Positions 45,006 to 56,473 of a stretch of DNA of 64,000 nt are shown one piece after another. A model generated the notes under the pieces. That model was not told the DNA's origin. It saw nothing but the letters and a program-made list of their open reading frames with translations, and searched no databases. The number at the start of each line of letters is the position of its first letter. The first letter of the stretch is position 1. The position numbers were made by a program, and so were the translations under genes. Where the stretch lies: contig CM061920.1 in the NCBI GenBank assembly GCA_031002005.1, positions 116,798,095-116,862,094 on the forward strand, written 5' to 3'. Origin of the DNA: Vandiemenella viatica. Its lineage: Eukaryota > Arthropoda > Insecta > Orthoptera > Morabidae.

Positions 45006-45594
45006 AAGCATCTAACTACATGACAGTTAATAAATAAAATATTTGAGGAAACTAACCAGTTTAATTGCTACATTCTTAACCAGTTACAATTGTAACATGA
45101 ACGCCCAGTGCTGGAACAATTTTTTTTTCTTCAGTTGGTATTCAGAGTTCTTCTTTTCCTACTGAGAAAAACGATGCCGGGTCAGAGTTTGATACTAATA
45201 GATTTCACATTTTGAAGCTACTCCTTTTTTGAGATCATTCCTGCTTGTACCACCAATTATACAGAATTAATCATCAAGAACCACCCAAAGCCGGGATCTG
45301 TAAAGGATTTTATATCAATACTTATAAAAAGTCCAGGTCGAAGGTAATGGAGACGTATTACTTCCTGAATCAAATATAGAATAAAACCGAGTAATTTTTT
45401 AAGTATGTATACAAACTTTAATCTAATACTTTCAGAGAGGTAGAAGAAAACATGATTTTCAACTGTGGCTTAAATTCAAATAACATTCAACTTCCTGCAA
45501 GGTGATCCATAGTCTCGTGGCATCGAGACTTGTGTAGCAGCCGAGAGGTGCTGAGATCAAACATTGAAAATAATGAGTACACTTTTAAAATAGG
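45006..45594. other. Intronic, nothing identified
   Basis: AT-rich, no supported feature. Confidence 0.5.
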
Positions 45595-45894
45595 TATGTG
45601 GTCATGGTTGGAAAAATCACATTTTTTCATAAAAATAGAAAATCACTGATTTTTTAAAAAATCTAATTAATCATGATTTTTTAATATTTTTTTTTTTTAA
45701 ATGTCGTAATTAAACTATTATGTGTGCAAAACAAAACATCTGTAGGCAGTGGAGAAAAGTGAATTCCCCTCACTTTTGTTCTGACGGCTGACTCTGAGTA
45801 AACGTGTTTATATGAGTTACTTAGCTTGTTGTACTATAAAATTAAGTAAAAAAGCCTGGTGAAAGATATAAATATCCCATCTTGCATTTATTTA

Positions 45895-47557
45895 TTTATG
45901 GGAAAGAATAATTTATCAAAAATTGAATCCATAGCTATTTGCAAGAAGTGTAAAAAAAATGCAAAGTTTTATTGCATGAATGAAAAGTCACAATGCAGTG
46001 TGTAAAAGTGAAAAATTGGATGTTATTGAAGTTGGAAAGTACTTTCGATGATATTTACAATAACGCGCCTGTTCGAAAATAGTCCAAGCAGTTTTCTAAT
46101 CTAGTAGTGAAAAATTAATATTAAAGGGGAAAGAAATATTTAAAACCATAACTTATTTGTTTTCTCATTGATTTAAATTTGTTTTCGCTAGTTAATTTCT
46201 TTATAATTACATGTTATTATTTCTATTTAAAAAAATTATCTAAAGACATCTGCCCAATTCATGCGCAACCTCCTGCCATCACCAGCCACCCCATGCCTAC
46301 AATCCTGATAAAGTAAATGTTTTTTCAGATAATTATGCAGAATTGACACCACTTTCCCTGACCAGTAGTTCTGCAAGTTCTTCATTAAACATTGAGATTT
46401 GTGCACTTTCTCCATTTTAAAAAGAATCAATGTTGAAATGTCAGCTCATTTTTAATAAAAAAAATCAAAATGTAGCACAGAAGAATTAGACAAGCAAATA
46501 GCAAGAGCCATGTTTGCTACTTATTGCAGGTTCAGGTCTGTATAACATCCTCAAGTAAAAAAAGTCATTTCAATGTTGCATCCAGGCTACTCACCACCAT
46601 CTCTTAAGCATATATACAATAAATTGTTATATGAAATATAGCTAGAAGAAAAGGATAAATGTTTCTCAAACCTTTCAAATTATTGTGTCAATTTGTCTAT
46701 TGATGGTTGGTCAAACGTTTACAGTGAAAAGATTATTTATGCCACTATTACAACAGATCAAAGTGAAGTATTTCTATTTGACATGGTACATACACATATA
46801 TCTAAAAATCTTAATAAAATTGCTATGAATTTAAAAGAGAGTCTGAAATTTCAGTATAGTCGTAGGGTTACAAGTTTCGTAACAGGAAAACGCTGCCAAT
46901 AAAATGAGAAGAGACATTCCAAATGAAAATACTATAAAATATAGTTGTTCAGCACATTTTCTGAATTTAATATCAAAAGATTTGGAATTTGAAATGGCCA
47001 GTACAAAGGAGAATGTTTCTCAAATTATTTCCAGAACAATCATGCTGCAAATGTAATGTTTAAAAAAAAGTAGGTGGAAAAGCTTTGATATTGCCACTAG
47101 ACATTGTTGGAACACACTGATTGCGTGTTTTGAAGTATACATTTCTGAATGACAAATGTTATTGAAGAATTGTGAAGAGAACAGGTATGTAATAGACACT
47201 GCAATTCAGAAAAAGTCGAAAACGTGGTAATAAAAATACCTGTTGAATTCCTGATGATACAGAAACCAATACCAATCACACTGGATACTCTATAATAAAA
47301 AAAAAAAAATAATAATAATGCATCCCTGTTGGATGCAGTGAAGGCATGGGAAAAACGTGAAGCCAAATCTGATGAAACTAACATTAGCCATATATCTAAA
47401 TTTAAAAAGAGATACAACCAAACTATGACACCTAGCCACTTTTTGGCATATTTATTAGATCCAACTAAAACTGAATTCAGGATAACAGAAGAAGAGGAAG
47501 AAAGTGCATTAAAGGAAGTTAGAACTCATTATGATGGTTCAGGTTTACTGCCAGTAA
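45895..47557 (+). pseudogene. hAT transposase (BED zinc-finger / ZBED-like), 5' and middle parts
   Basis: A BED-finger-like start ('CKKCKKNAKFYC') is followed by 'MLHPGYSPPSLKHIY' and the catalytic-core start 'NLSIDGWSNVYSEKIIYATI' (46690-46760). Then 'SFVTGKRCQ' with 'YSCSAHFLNLISKDLEFE' (46940-47000) and the late block 47329-47555 ('ISKFKKRYNQTMTPSHFLAY', 'LDPTKTEFRITEEEE'). Numerous stops and frameshifts. The reading region is cut at 47557 by the Helitron-like element. The 3' third of it is repeated at 51274-52036. Confidence 0.8.
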
Positions 47558-50500
47558 TCTTATATAAATATAAAAATAGACGGGTTTTTTCCTATATTTC
47601 ACTTTTCAGCCACCACTACGTAGCACAGATCACTGATGTTTGTGGGTGGAAATAGCATGGAGTTTCCTGTCGTGCACAACGTTGGCCGAATGCCGATAGC
47701 TGTGGGGATGTGGGAGATATAATGATTAAAGTTGGTCAGTGCAGGGAGCTTTCATATTTCGACCAAAAATTCGTATCTCCGTATACTTCTCTTTCCTGCC
47801 ACAACTACATAACATAGACCTTTGGTGTTTGTGTGTGGTAGTAGAATCGTCTTTCCTGTCGTGCACTATGGTTGTTAGATGTCGGTAGCTATGGGGGTGT
47901 GGGAGATATGGGGGTTGAAAGTGGTCGACCTGTGGCAATTTCATACTTCTGCCAAAGACAAAAGTGTCATGGTGTATCACTTTTCAGCGAAAATTATAGA
48001 TCACAGATAACTGGCGTTTGTGTGTAGTAGTAGCACAGAGTCACCTTTCGATCACAACAGCGGCCGAATTTCAGAAACTGTGGTACTGTGGTAGATATGG
48101 TGGTTGTAAGTGGCCGACCAAGGATATTTTCGTATTTCGACTGTCTCCGCATATGTCACTTTTCTGCCACAACTACATAGCATAGAGCATTGGTGTTTGT
48201 GTTCGGTAGTAGAATCATATCTCATGTAGTGCACTATGGTTGTTAGATGTCGGTAGCTATGGGGGTGTGGGAGATATGGGTGTTGAAAGTGGTCGACCTG
48301 TAGCAATTTCATACTTCTGCCAAAGACAAAAGTGTCATGGTGTATCACTTTTCAGCGAAAACTATAGATCACAGATAACTGGCGTTTGTGTGTAGTAGTA
48401 GCACAGAGTCACCTTTCGATCACAACAGCGGCCGAATTTCAGAAACTGTGGTACTGTGGTAGATATGGTGGTTGTAAGTGGCCGACCAAGGATATTTTCG
48501 TATTTCGACTGTCTCCGCATATGTCACTTTTCTGCCACAAGTACATAGCATAGAGCATTGGTGTTTGTGTTTGGTAGTAGAATCGTATCTCATGTAGTGC
48601 ACTATGGTTGTTAGATGTCGGTAGCTATGGAGGTGTGGGAGATATGGGGGTTGAAAGTGATCGACCTGTGGCAAGTTTCATACTTCTGCCAAAGACAAAA
48701 GTGTCATGGTGTATCACTTTTCAGCGAAAACTATAGATCACAGATAACTGGCGTTTGTGTGTAGTAGTAGCACAAGAGTCACCTTTCGATCACAACAGCG
48801 GCCGAATTTCAGAAACTGTGGTACTGTGGGAGATATGGTGGTTGTAAGTGGCCGACCAAGGATATTTTCGTATTTCGACTGTCTCCGCATATGTCACTTT
48901 TCTGCCACAACTACATAGCATAGAGCATTGGTGTTTGTGTTTGGTAGTAGAATCGTATCTCATGTAGTGCACTATGGTTGTTAGATGTCTGTAGCTATGG
49001 AGGTGTGGGAGATATGGGGGTTGAAAGTGATCGACCTGTGGCAATTTCATACTTCTGCCAAAGACAAAAGTGTCATGGTGTATCACTTTTCAGCGAAAAC
49101 TATAGATCACAGATAACTGGCGTTTGTGTGTAGTAGTAGCACAGAGTCACCTTTCGATCACAACAGCGGCCGAATTTCAGAAACTGTGGTACTGTGGTAG
49201 ATATGGTGGTTGTAAGTGGCCGACCAAGGATATTTTCGTATTTCGACTGTCTCCGCATATGTCACTTTTCTGCCACAACTACATAGCATAGAGCATTGGT
49301 GTTTGTGTTTGGTAGTAGAATCGTATCTCATGTAGTGCACTATGGTTGTTAGATGTCGGTAGCTATGGGGGTGTGGGAGAATATGGGTGTTGAAAGTGGT
49401 CGACCTGTGGCAATTTCATACTTCTGCCAAAGACAAAAGTGTCATGGTGTATCACTTTTCAGCGAAAACTATAGATCACAGATAACTGGCGTTTGTGTGT
49501 AGTAGTAGCACAGAGTCACCTTTCGATCACAACAGCGGCCGAATTTCAGAAACTGTGGTACTGTGGTAGATATGGTGGTTGTAAGTGGCCGACCAAGGAT
49601 ATTTTCGTATTTCGACTGTCTCCGCATATGTCACTTTTCTGCCACAACTACATAGCATAGAGCATTGGTGTTTGTGTTTCGGTAGTAGAATCAGTATCTC
49701 ATGTAGTGCACTATGGTTGTTAGATGTCGGTAGCTATGGGGGTGTGGGAGATATGGGGGTTGAAAGTGGTCGACCTGTGGCAATTTCATACTTCTGCCAA
49801 AGACAAAAGTGTCATGGTGTATCACTTTTCAGCGAAAACTATAGATCACAGATAACTGGCGTTTGTGTGTAGTAGTAGCACAGAGTCACCTTTCGATCAC
49901 AACAGCGGCCGAATTTCAGAAACTGTGGTACTGTGGTAGATATGGTGGTTGTAAGTGGCCGACCAAGGATATTTTCGTATTTCGACTGTCTCCGCATATG
50001 TCACTTTTCTGCCACAACTACATAGCATAGAGCATTGGTGTTTGTGTTTGGTAGTAGAATCGTATCTCATGTAGTGCACTATGGTTGTTAGATGTCGGTA
50101 GCTATGGGGGTGTGGGAGATATGGGGGTTGAAAGTGATCGACCTGTGGCAATTTCATACTTCTGCCAAAGACAAAAGTGTCATGGTGTATCACTTTTCAG
50201 CGAAAACTATAGATCACAGATAACTGGCGTTTGTGTGTAGTAGTAGCACAGAGTCACCTTTCGATCACAACAGCGGCCGAATTTCAGAAACTGTGGTACT
50301 GTGGTAGATATGGTGGTTGTAAGTGGCCGACCAAGGATATTTTCGTATTTCGACTGTCTCCGCATATGTCACTTTTCTGCCACAACTACATAGCATAGAG
50401 CATTGGTGTTTGTGTTTGGTAGTAGAATCGTATCTCATGTAGTGCACTATGGTTGTTAGATGTCGGTAGCTATGGGGGTGTGGGAGAATATGGGGGTTGA

Positions 50501-51270
50501 AAGTGGTCGACCTGTGGCAATTTCATACTTCTGCCAAAGACAAAAGTGTCATGGTGTATCACTTTTCAGCGAAAACTATAGATCACAGATAACTGGCGTT
50601 TGTGTGTAGTAGTAGCACAGAGTCACCTTTCGATCACAACAGCGGCCGAATTTCAGAAACTGTGGTACTGTGGTAGATATGGTGGTTGTAAGTGGCCGAC
50701 CAAGGATATTTTCGTATTTCGACTGTCTCCGCATATGTCACTTTTCTGCCACAACTACATAGCATAGAGCATTGGTGTTTGTGTTTGGTAGTAGAATCGT
50801 ATCTCATGTAGTGCACTATGGTTGTTAGATGTCGGTAGCTATGGGGGTGTGGAAGATATGGGGGATGAAAATGGTCGACCTGCGGCAATTTCATATTTCT
50901 GCCAAAGACGCATGTGTCACGGTGTATCACTTTTAAGTGAAAACTATCAATCGCAGATCACTGGCGTTTGTGTGTGGTAGTAACACAGAGTCCCCCATCG
51001 ATCACAACGTTGGCCGAAATTCGGTAACTGTGGGAGTGTGTGAGATATGGTGTTTGAAATTGGTCGATCATGAATATTTTCGTATTTCATCCAAAGACTT
51101 GTGTGTATCCGTAAATTTTACTTTGCTGCCGGAACTACATAGCGCAGAAGACTGGTATTTGTGTGTGGTAATAGTATCGAGTCTCCCATCGTGCACTATG
51201 GTGGTTAGATGTCTATAGCTGTCAATATGAATTCTTTACAATCACGAACGAAGTTGTGGGTACCAGCTAG
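47558..51270 (+). mobile_element. Helitron-like element 3: 3.7 kb made almost entirely of satellite DNA
   Basis: Starts A|TCTTATATAAATATAAAAAT at 47558 and ends GTACCAGCTAG|T at 51270, with the same termini as elements 1 and 2 and no TSD. A short unique 5' lead (~40 bp) and 3' lead (~60 bp) flank about 20 satellite monomers. No Rep/helicase ORF, so it must depend on a partner. The insertion site GCCAGTAA|TTATAAAA is seen empty in the duplicate at ~52030. Confidence 0.75.
47600..51200 (+). repeat. Satellite array: ~369-bp dimer of two ~184-bp monomers, about ten dimers
   Basis: The full dimer repeats at ~368-370 bp. For example the word GAATTTCAGAAACTGTGGTA appears at about 48065, 48434, 48804, 49172, 49541, 49911, 50279 and 50648. 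The two halves of each dimer are related but distinct: 'ACTGGCGTTTGTGTGTAGTAG...GTGGTTGTAAGTGGCCGACC' against 'TTGGTGTTTGTGTTTGGTAG...GGGGTTGAAAGTGGTCGACC'. Middle dimers are nearly identical (a few percent difference at most by eye), while the outer ones are diverged, the usual sign of unequal exchange in the array centre. Confidence 0.95.
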
Positions 51271-51273
51271 TAT

Positions 51274-52036
51274 TTTAATAAAATTGCTATGAATTTAAAA
51301 GAGAGTCTGAAATTTCAGTATAGTCGTAGGGTTACAAGTTTCGTAACAGGAAAACGCTGCCAATAAAATGAGAAGAGACATTCCAAATGAAAATACTATA
51401 AAATATAGTTGTTCAGCACATTTTCTGAATTTAATATCAAAAGATTTGGAATTTGAAATGGCCAGTACAAAGGAGAATGTTTCTCAAATTATTTCCAGAA
51501 CAATCATGCTGCAAATGTAATGTTTAAAAAAGTAGGTGGAAAAGCTTTGATATTGCCACTAGACATTGTTGGAACACACTGATTGCGTGTTTTGAAGTAT
51601 ACATTTCTGAATGACAAATGTTATTGAAGAATTGTGAAGAGAACAGGTATGTAATAGACACTGCAATTCAGCAAAAAGTCGAAAACGTGGTAATAAAAAT
51701 ACCTGTTGAATTCCTGATGATACAGAAACCAATACCAATCACACTGGATACTCTATAATAAAAAAATAATAATAATAATAATAAAAAAATAATAATGCAT
51801 CCCTGTTGGATGCAGTGAAGGCATGGGAAAAACGTGAAGCCAAATCTGATGAAACTAACATTAGCCATATATCTAAATTTAAAAAGAGATACAACCAAAC
51901 TATGACACCTAGCCACTTTTTGGCATATTTATTAGATCCAACTAAAACTGAATTCAGGATAACAGAAGAAGAGGAAGAAAGTGCATTAAAGGAAGTTAGA
52001 ACTCATTATGATGGTTGAGGTTTACTGCCAGTAATT
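51274..52036 (+). repeat. Near-identical second copy of hAT segment 46812-47557
   Basis: From TTAATAAAATTGCTATG to ACTGCCAGTAAT the sequence repeats 46812-47557 with only a handful of changes: extra TAA repeats around 51761-51795, TCAGCAAAAA for TCAGAAAAA, AAAAAAGTAGG for AAAAAAAAGTAGG, and TGAGG for TCAGG. The same 70-codon open stretch thus appears at 47329 and 51806. Confidence 0.95.
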
Positions 52037-52437
52037 ATAAAAATAAAGTCACTATCAATACCTTTCAAATCTGTAATGTTTACTGAAGAAGTTTTTTTAA
52101 AAAAATATCACAGCTTTGGCATTGTGGAAGTCACAAAAACATATTTTTAATGAAGAGGTACAAACCAATTTTGTATCCAATTTTCAGGCAATTATTACAT
52201 TATCACCATCAAAAGAAAAAGTATTTTCCACATTCAGATTTGTCCAGTATAATTTACAAAATAGGTCATGGATATAGAAAGCAGGAAAATTAGTGTTCGT
52301 TTTTAAGTATTACAATTCAAATTTTGATTAGGTATGTTCTATGATTTGTCCAATAAATGACAATTTGATTAAATCTCTGATTTGTATCAAAAAAATCATT
52401 TGATTTAAATCAAAATTATGTAATAATGCCAACCCTG
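52037..52437 (+). pseudogene. hAT transposase C-terminal dimerisation region and 3' end
   Basis: Reads 'LWKSQKHIFNEEVQTNFVSN' then 'LSPSKEKVFSTFRFVQYNL' and 'KAGKLVFVFKYYN', the form of hAT C-terminal dimerisation domains ('ERIFSTFG.VH.KLRNRL'). It continues from the duplicate at 51274-52036 and is followed by the element's right terminus. Confidence 0.75.
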
Positions 52438-52445
52438 AATGTGGT

Positions 52446-53362
52446 AATATACGAAATGATCTGAAGAAATTCTTCTAGCACAGTTTCCAATGATTTTATT
52501 CATTGAAGAACCTGTAAAACATCCATAGCTTGGTGCTGTGACTTAGTAGTTAAGGTGTTGGAGAGCGGAAGCGCCTTGTTAGAATAATGATTTCTGCAAA
52601 AATGTTTGGTATCTTGACTGGAAACTTTGTTCATGTGAAATCTCACTAGAACTTGCCATGGTTTGGATTTCCCATAAAACTATAAATCCCCTTTTCCATT
52701 TGCTACATTACGATGGCCAGGACAAAAGCAGATCTCACAACAAATTGAAGTGTCACTTACGTGGGCAAAATATCCTTTGGGGCCTCTGAGGCAGTAATTG
52801 CAAATGCATTTCAGAGGGAAAATGAAGAAACCCTGCCAACCACCGACAAAATTCCTTGAAATATGTTAGCAGCAGAATTATGGTACACTTCATATGTCCA
52901 AACATTATGAAATTCTTAGATGATACCAATTTAATTGCTTTAAATCAATAGGATTTTGTAATAACACAACTATTAAAACATAGCTGACTAAATTTTCTCA
53001 TGAAAATTACAAGCTGGTGCAGTTTTCTTGGTATTCACAGAAAGCTTTCAATCACCTTGTGTCAATGATATGAGCGTGCATTATATTGTCACTTGGTTTG
53101 TGTTCATTGCTGCAGATGCTATTGTTGGGAGCAAAGATGTGTTTAGAAATGGCTGTCAACTGTACTATCAGCACTATCGCACATGGTAACTTTCATGTTT
53201 TATTATGTCTAAGGTACATTTCTTTTTTCTGTGATATGTACTCAAAAGGTATGATCTCAGGAAAGTGTGTACTAAATTTCTGACCAAAGAGACAACTGAC
53301 TCTCATTATGACTTGGACTGTTACTGATAATTTTTCACGTAACCTTAATTTTTTATGTTTCA
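52446..53362. other. Intronic; possible degenerate tRNA-like head
   Basis: No gene. 52540-52590 (GTGACTTAGTAGTTAAGGTG) resembles a SINE A box without a clear B box. Confidence 0.35.
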
Positions 53363-54282
53363 TATACAGGGTGGTGCAAAAAGAATGCATGGATTTGATT
53401 TGAGTAGTATAAGTGGTGGGAGTGGAATGTAGGGGTGGGGAATCTGTAGTTTTGTAGGTTAGAGCATCCAGTTTCAGTAGCAATGGCACTGTGCTCCGAG
53501 CAGCATCACGTTTTTGCTGTTGAATGTTTTTTCAAAAGTAATGAATCTGTTATCACAGTTCAACGTCTTTTCCGAACACAGTTCAATGTTCCACAATATG
53601 GTTTAATTCTTGATCACAACACAAGTTAACTCTTTTCGGAAAATCATGAAGCAGAAGTCGTCTGGTCGTCCTTGTACAGTGCAAATCCCAGAAAATGTCA
53701 ACAGAGTAAGAGCATCTGTTCTTCAAAGTCATTGCAGCTCTACTAGGTGGTGCACTCCAACTCTGGGTTTGTCTCGGCGCTCGCTGCAGCGCATCCTGAA
53801 AGATTAGAGACAATTTCATCCTTACAAAATTATGATCGTGCAGAAGATTCTCAAACGTGATCTTGAGCAATGGGTCTGTTTTGTGAGAGAATGCTTGATG
53901 TTCTTGCTAATGATGATGTTTTGTTTGTGATGAGCAATGAAGCTCGCTTCCATTTAGACAGTTATGTAAACAAACAAAACTGTCGGTATTGGGCAGTAGA
54001 CAACCCACAAGAACTGCAGCAAACACCACTGCACAGTTAGAAATTGACCATTTGGTGTGGAGTTTCAAAAGTGGGAATTTTTGGGCCTTATTTTTTTGAA
54101 GAGGGTGGTGTTAGTGTAACAGTGAATTCTGAACATTATGTTGCAATGCTACGCATTTTTTTGCGGCCACAACTTGACACTTTAGGGATCAATATGGCAG
54201 AGATGTGGTTCCAACAGGATAAGCTTTCATTTTATGACATTTATTTTCATACCATCCCTACAGAACACTTGGTTCACTACAA
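53363..54282 (+). pseudogene. Tc1/mariner-superfamily relic, 3'-truncated
   Basis: Starts TATACAGGGTGGTGCAAAAA, a typical superfamily end. A protein start at 53482 ('MALCSEQHHVFAVECFFKSN', then 'QRLFRTQFNVP') is followed after frameshifts by 'NEARFHLDSYVNKQNCRYW' (first catalytic block), 'LTIWCGVSKVGIFGPYFFEE' and 'MWFQQDKLSFYD' (second block, Asp kept, neighbours decayed). The third catalytic block and right terminus are missing, the sequence running into a SINE-1 fragment at 54283. Confidence 0.78.
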
Positions 54283-54411
54283 GTAGGTACTGAGCATGAC
54301 GAGTGCATGTTAACACTCAGGCCTGGCATTCGGGAGGATGTGTGTTCACATCCCTATCTGCCCATCCAGATTTTGATTTTTCCATGGTTTCCCCAAATTC
54401 TCACAACATTT
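54283..54411 (+). mobile_element. SINE-1 partial copy
   Basis: Shares ATTCGGGAGGA, a decayed B box (GTTCACATCCC), CCATCCAGATTTTGATTTTT and CCATGGTTTCCCCAAATT with the full copies. The 3' part and A-tail are lacking. Confidence 0.7.
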
Positions 54412-54890
54412 GGAGTTAATATCACCACAAATAAATTTCCCAAAACAACGTTGATTACATTTTTTAAATGCTTATTCAGCAATACTGCACATCAAATATG
54501 GTACATGGAAAACAAAATTAAACTTTGTTTAGGACTTTGTGTGGTGGTTACCTCAAATTACATATATTGTAAGATTTTGTCTAAGGATCTCTTTTAGAGT
54601 CAATAAATTACATATTCTAGTGAATTTTCTTTAGAATATATGAAATTACAGGGCCTTGATGTACTGACATGACAGAATTCAATGTTCTGTTTTTTATAAT
54701 TATTATTTTGGTTATGAAATCCAAAAATGTAAGAAAAGCAATCATCAGTGCACCTCAAAAAGTTATCGATCTGGCTGCTGAATTTAATAAAACCCTGCAC
54801 ATAGAAAAAGTTTAAAGTAGAAATATGCTTAAAGCATAAATAGAGGTTGGTGTCTGTGGAAATACAAGCAGGATATAAACAATAAGATAT
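54412..54890. other. Intronic, nothing identified
   Basis: AT-rich sequence between two transposon relics. Confidence 0.45.
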
Positions 54891-54893
54891 TTA

Positions 54894-56100
54894 CAAGGTG
54901 CATTCAAAATGTTTTGCACCAAATTTATTTCTGAGAGACCAATAATGCAACGCGGCTGCAATTTTGAGGCATTTTAGCTTCAACCTTCCACCTTTGTTGT
55001 GGGAAGTCATTAGGTCCCCCACCAGGCAATAGCATGGTAGGCATTGTTGAAGATAATGGCCATTAGAGTTGCACATTACAAGCAGCACGTTGTGATCGAG
55101 ATTCTCATTGCCAAGGGAGTTTGTGTCAGGAAAATTCATCAGCAGTTGTGAAATATGTATGGAATCATCACTGTTGACTGAATCACTTTTAGCCGATGGT
55201 CGCAGTGAGTAAAGTCTGTGGGTGCACATACCGATCTTGCTGGCTTGCGATGAAGTGGTTGACCCACCACAGCTGTGACTACAGTGGTGGCACAGCACGC
55301 TAACACTGATTTGGCAGAATTTATGCATTACTGTTCAACAGTTGAGTGAAAAATTGTCCATCAGTGTTGGTAGTGATACCATATCTTCCACGAACTGGGA
55401 TACTCCAAGGTGTCTCAAAATGGATCTCCAAAGAGCTCACCAAACAGAAACAAAGAAAAATATTTCTTCTGAACTGTTGCAACACTACAAATGTGAGGAG
55501 GATATCTTCTTATTCCCTATTGTCACTGCCAGTGAAATGTGGGTTTATCAATTCAAGCCCAAAATGAAGCGACAGTGAATGGAATGGTACCATACCTAGT
55601 TGATAAGAATGCAAAAGGTCAAGTCAGTTCCAACAGCATGAAAGACCATGATAGGTGTGTTTTGGGATATGCAAGATGTCATTTTGTTGGGTGTGATGGA
55701 TCAAAAATCCACCATTACCTCAAATGCCTATGTTGCTACGTTGCAATGACTGAACAATCATTTCAAATAGATTCAGCCTGAAAAGAATCAGTGTGACATG
55801 CAGCCTGAGCATGACAACACAAGACCCCACAGAAGTCAACAAACTTGTGAAGTGATTGCAGTATGATCTTCTTTGCACTGTGAAGAAGTGGTTTTGTAAC
55901 CAGAAACCAGCATGGTACTGACAGAGTTTACACTGTCTTCTGGAACGTTGGTATAAAATCCAAAGAATGGACAGAGACTTCTTTGAAAAATTGTCATTAT
56001 ACCTGAACAAAATAGGAATGCTCTCCCTGAGTTATAAATTTGTATCTCCCATACTTTCAGAGAAATAAATTTTGATGCAATACTTCTTGAATGCCCTTAA
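54894..56100 (+). mobile_element. Dead mariner element, ~1.2 kb
   Basis: The ends AAGGTGCATTCAAAATGTTT and, reversed, AAGGGCATTCAAGAAGTATT are imperfect TIRs, and TA-like dinucleotides border them. The length is that of a complete mariner. The transposase is on the plus strand (55075-56030) with about ten stops and frameshifts. Confidence 0.8.
55075..56030 (+). pseudogene. Mariner transposase, heavily mutated
   Basis: Order of blocks: an N-terminal helix-turn-helix remnant ('KQHVVIEILIAKGVCVRKIH'), then 'NISSELLQHYKCEEDIF' with 'IVTASEMWVYQFKPKMKRQ' (family form 'IVTGDE.W.Y'; here the catalytic D-E has become S-E), 'GVFWDMQDVILLGVMD', and 'MQPEHDNTRPH' (second Asp). The first catalytic Asp is gone. 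Long dead. Confidence 0.82.
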
Positions 56101-56275
56101 TACAGCATTTGAGTCTGCTCTTTCTTTTCCAATTTTTTAACTGCTGAAAATGGTAGAAGTTCTTTAGGGCTGTATGTATTTTAAGATAATTCAAAAAAAA
56201 AATATTGTAAGTTAGTGGTCTGTCTTTATATGGGTTAGCAGAAGTGATGTGTTTTAATATTTATAATTGTTGCAG

Positions 56276-56390
56276 ATATTTAGGGAAAAGCCTCTTCTCA
56301 ATACATTTGTTTCAAGTCTGACTGGAGGTTTCATTATAGCTTTATGCATGACTCCATTTGATGTGGTCATGACAAGATTGTACAACCAAG
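56276..56390 (+). CDS. SLC25A35: SLC25A35-like carrier, exon 3 (residues 201-238 and first base of 239)
   Basis: 115 bp encoding 'IFREKPLLNTFVSSLTGGFI' and the repeat-3 signature P227-F-D229-V-V-M232 followed by 'TRLYNQ'. Met at the usual basic position of the third signature parallels human SLC25A35, where I recall 'PFDVACTRLYNQ'. Acceptor TTGTTGCAG|ATA, donor CAAG|GTACAA, phase 1. The start phase fits only the GC donor of exon 2. Confidence 0.93.
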
Positions 56391-56473
56391 GTACAATTTT
56401 TTATAGTTGCTTTGATTTATAACTAAATCTTATTTTACATTCTTGATTTATTTATTTCTTTCTTTATTTATAG
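56391..56473 (+). other. Intron 3 of the carrier gene (83 bp)
   Basis: GTACAA...TTTATTTATAG; a short insect-size intron, in contrast to the 38- and 12-kb introns before it. Confidence 0.92.

Larger units (their letters stand above)
45603..52437 (+). mobile_element. hAT element (BED-finger type), enlarged to 6.8 kb by a Helitron-like insertion and a duplication
   Basis: The ends CATGGTTGG and, reversed, CAGGGTTGG fit hAT termini. The flanks TATGTGGT (45595-45602) and AATGTGGT (52438-52445) form an 8-bp TSD with one change. Without the Helitron-like element (47558-51270) and the second copy of the ~745-bp segment the element is ~2.4 kb, an ordinary hAT size. Confidence 0.82.
43983..56275 (+). 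other. Intron 2 of the carrier gene (~12.3 kb), apparent GC-AG intron
   Basis: Donor AAG|GCGAGT, acceptor ATTGTTGCAG. GC-AG introns are a known minor class, and their donors otherwise fit the consensus well, as here. The intron contains a hAT with the largest satellite-bearing Helitron-like element, then two Tc1/mariner relics. Confidence 0.78.

Noticed and set aside
48052..50930. Recurrent 98-codon minus-strand ORFs starting 'MIHHDTFVFGRSMK', one per satellite dimer
   Set aside because: They recur only because the satellite recurs; many copies are shortened by single changes, they end at the same satellite position, and the peptide looks like no protein family. Taken as chance reading frames of a tandem repeat.
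47558..51270. CRISPR-like array
   Set aside because: Repeats are ~184/369 bp and contiguous, without short repeats and unique spacers, and the genome is eukaryotic.
53116..53185. Possible extra exon in intron 2 (CAG|...|GTAACT, 70 bp)
   Set aside because: It has good-looking splice sites, but its 70-bp length would shift the frame between exons 2 and 3, and the encoded peptide has no counterpart in carriers.
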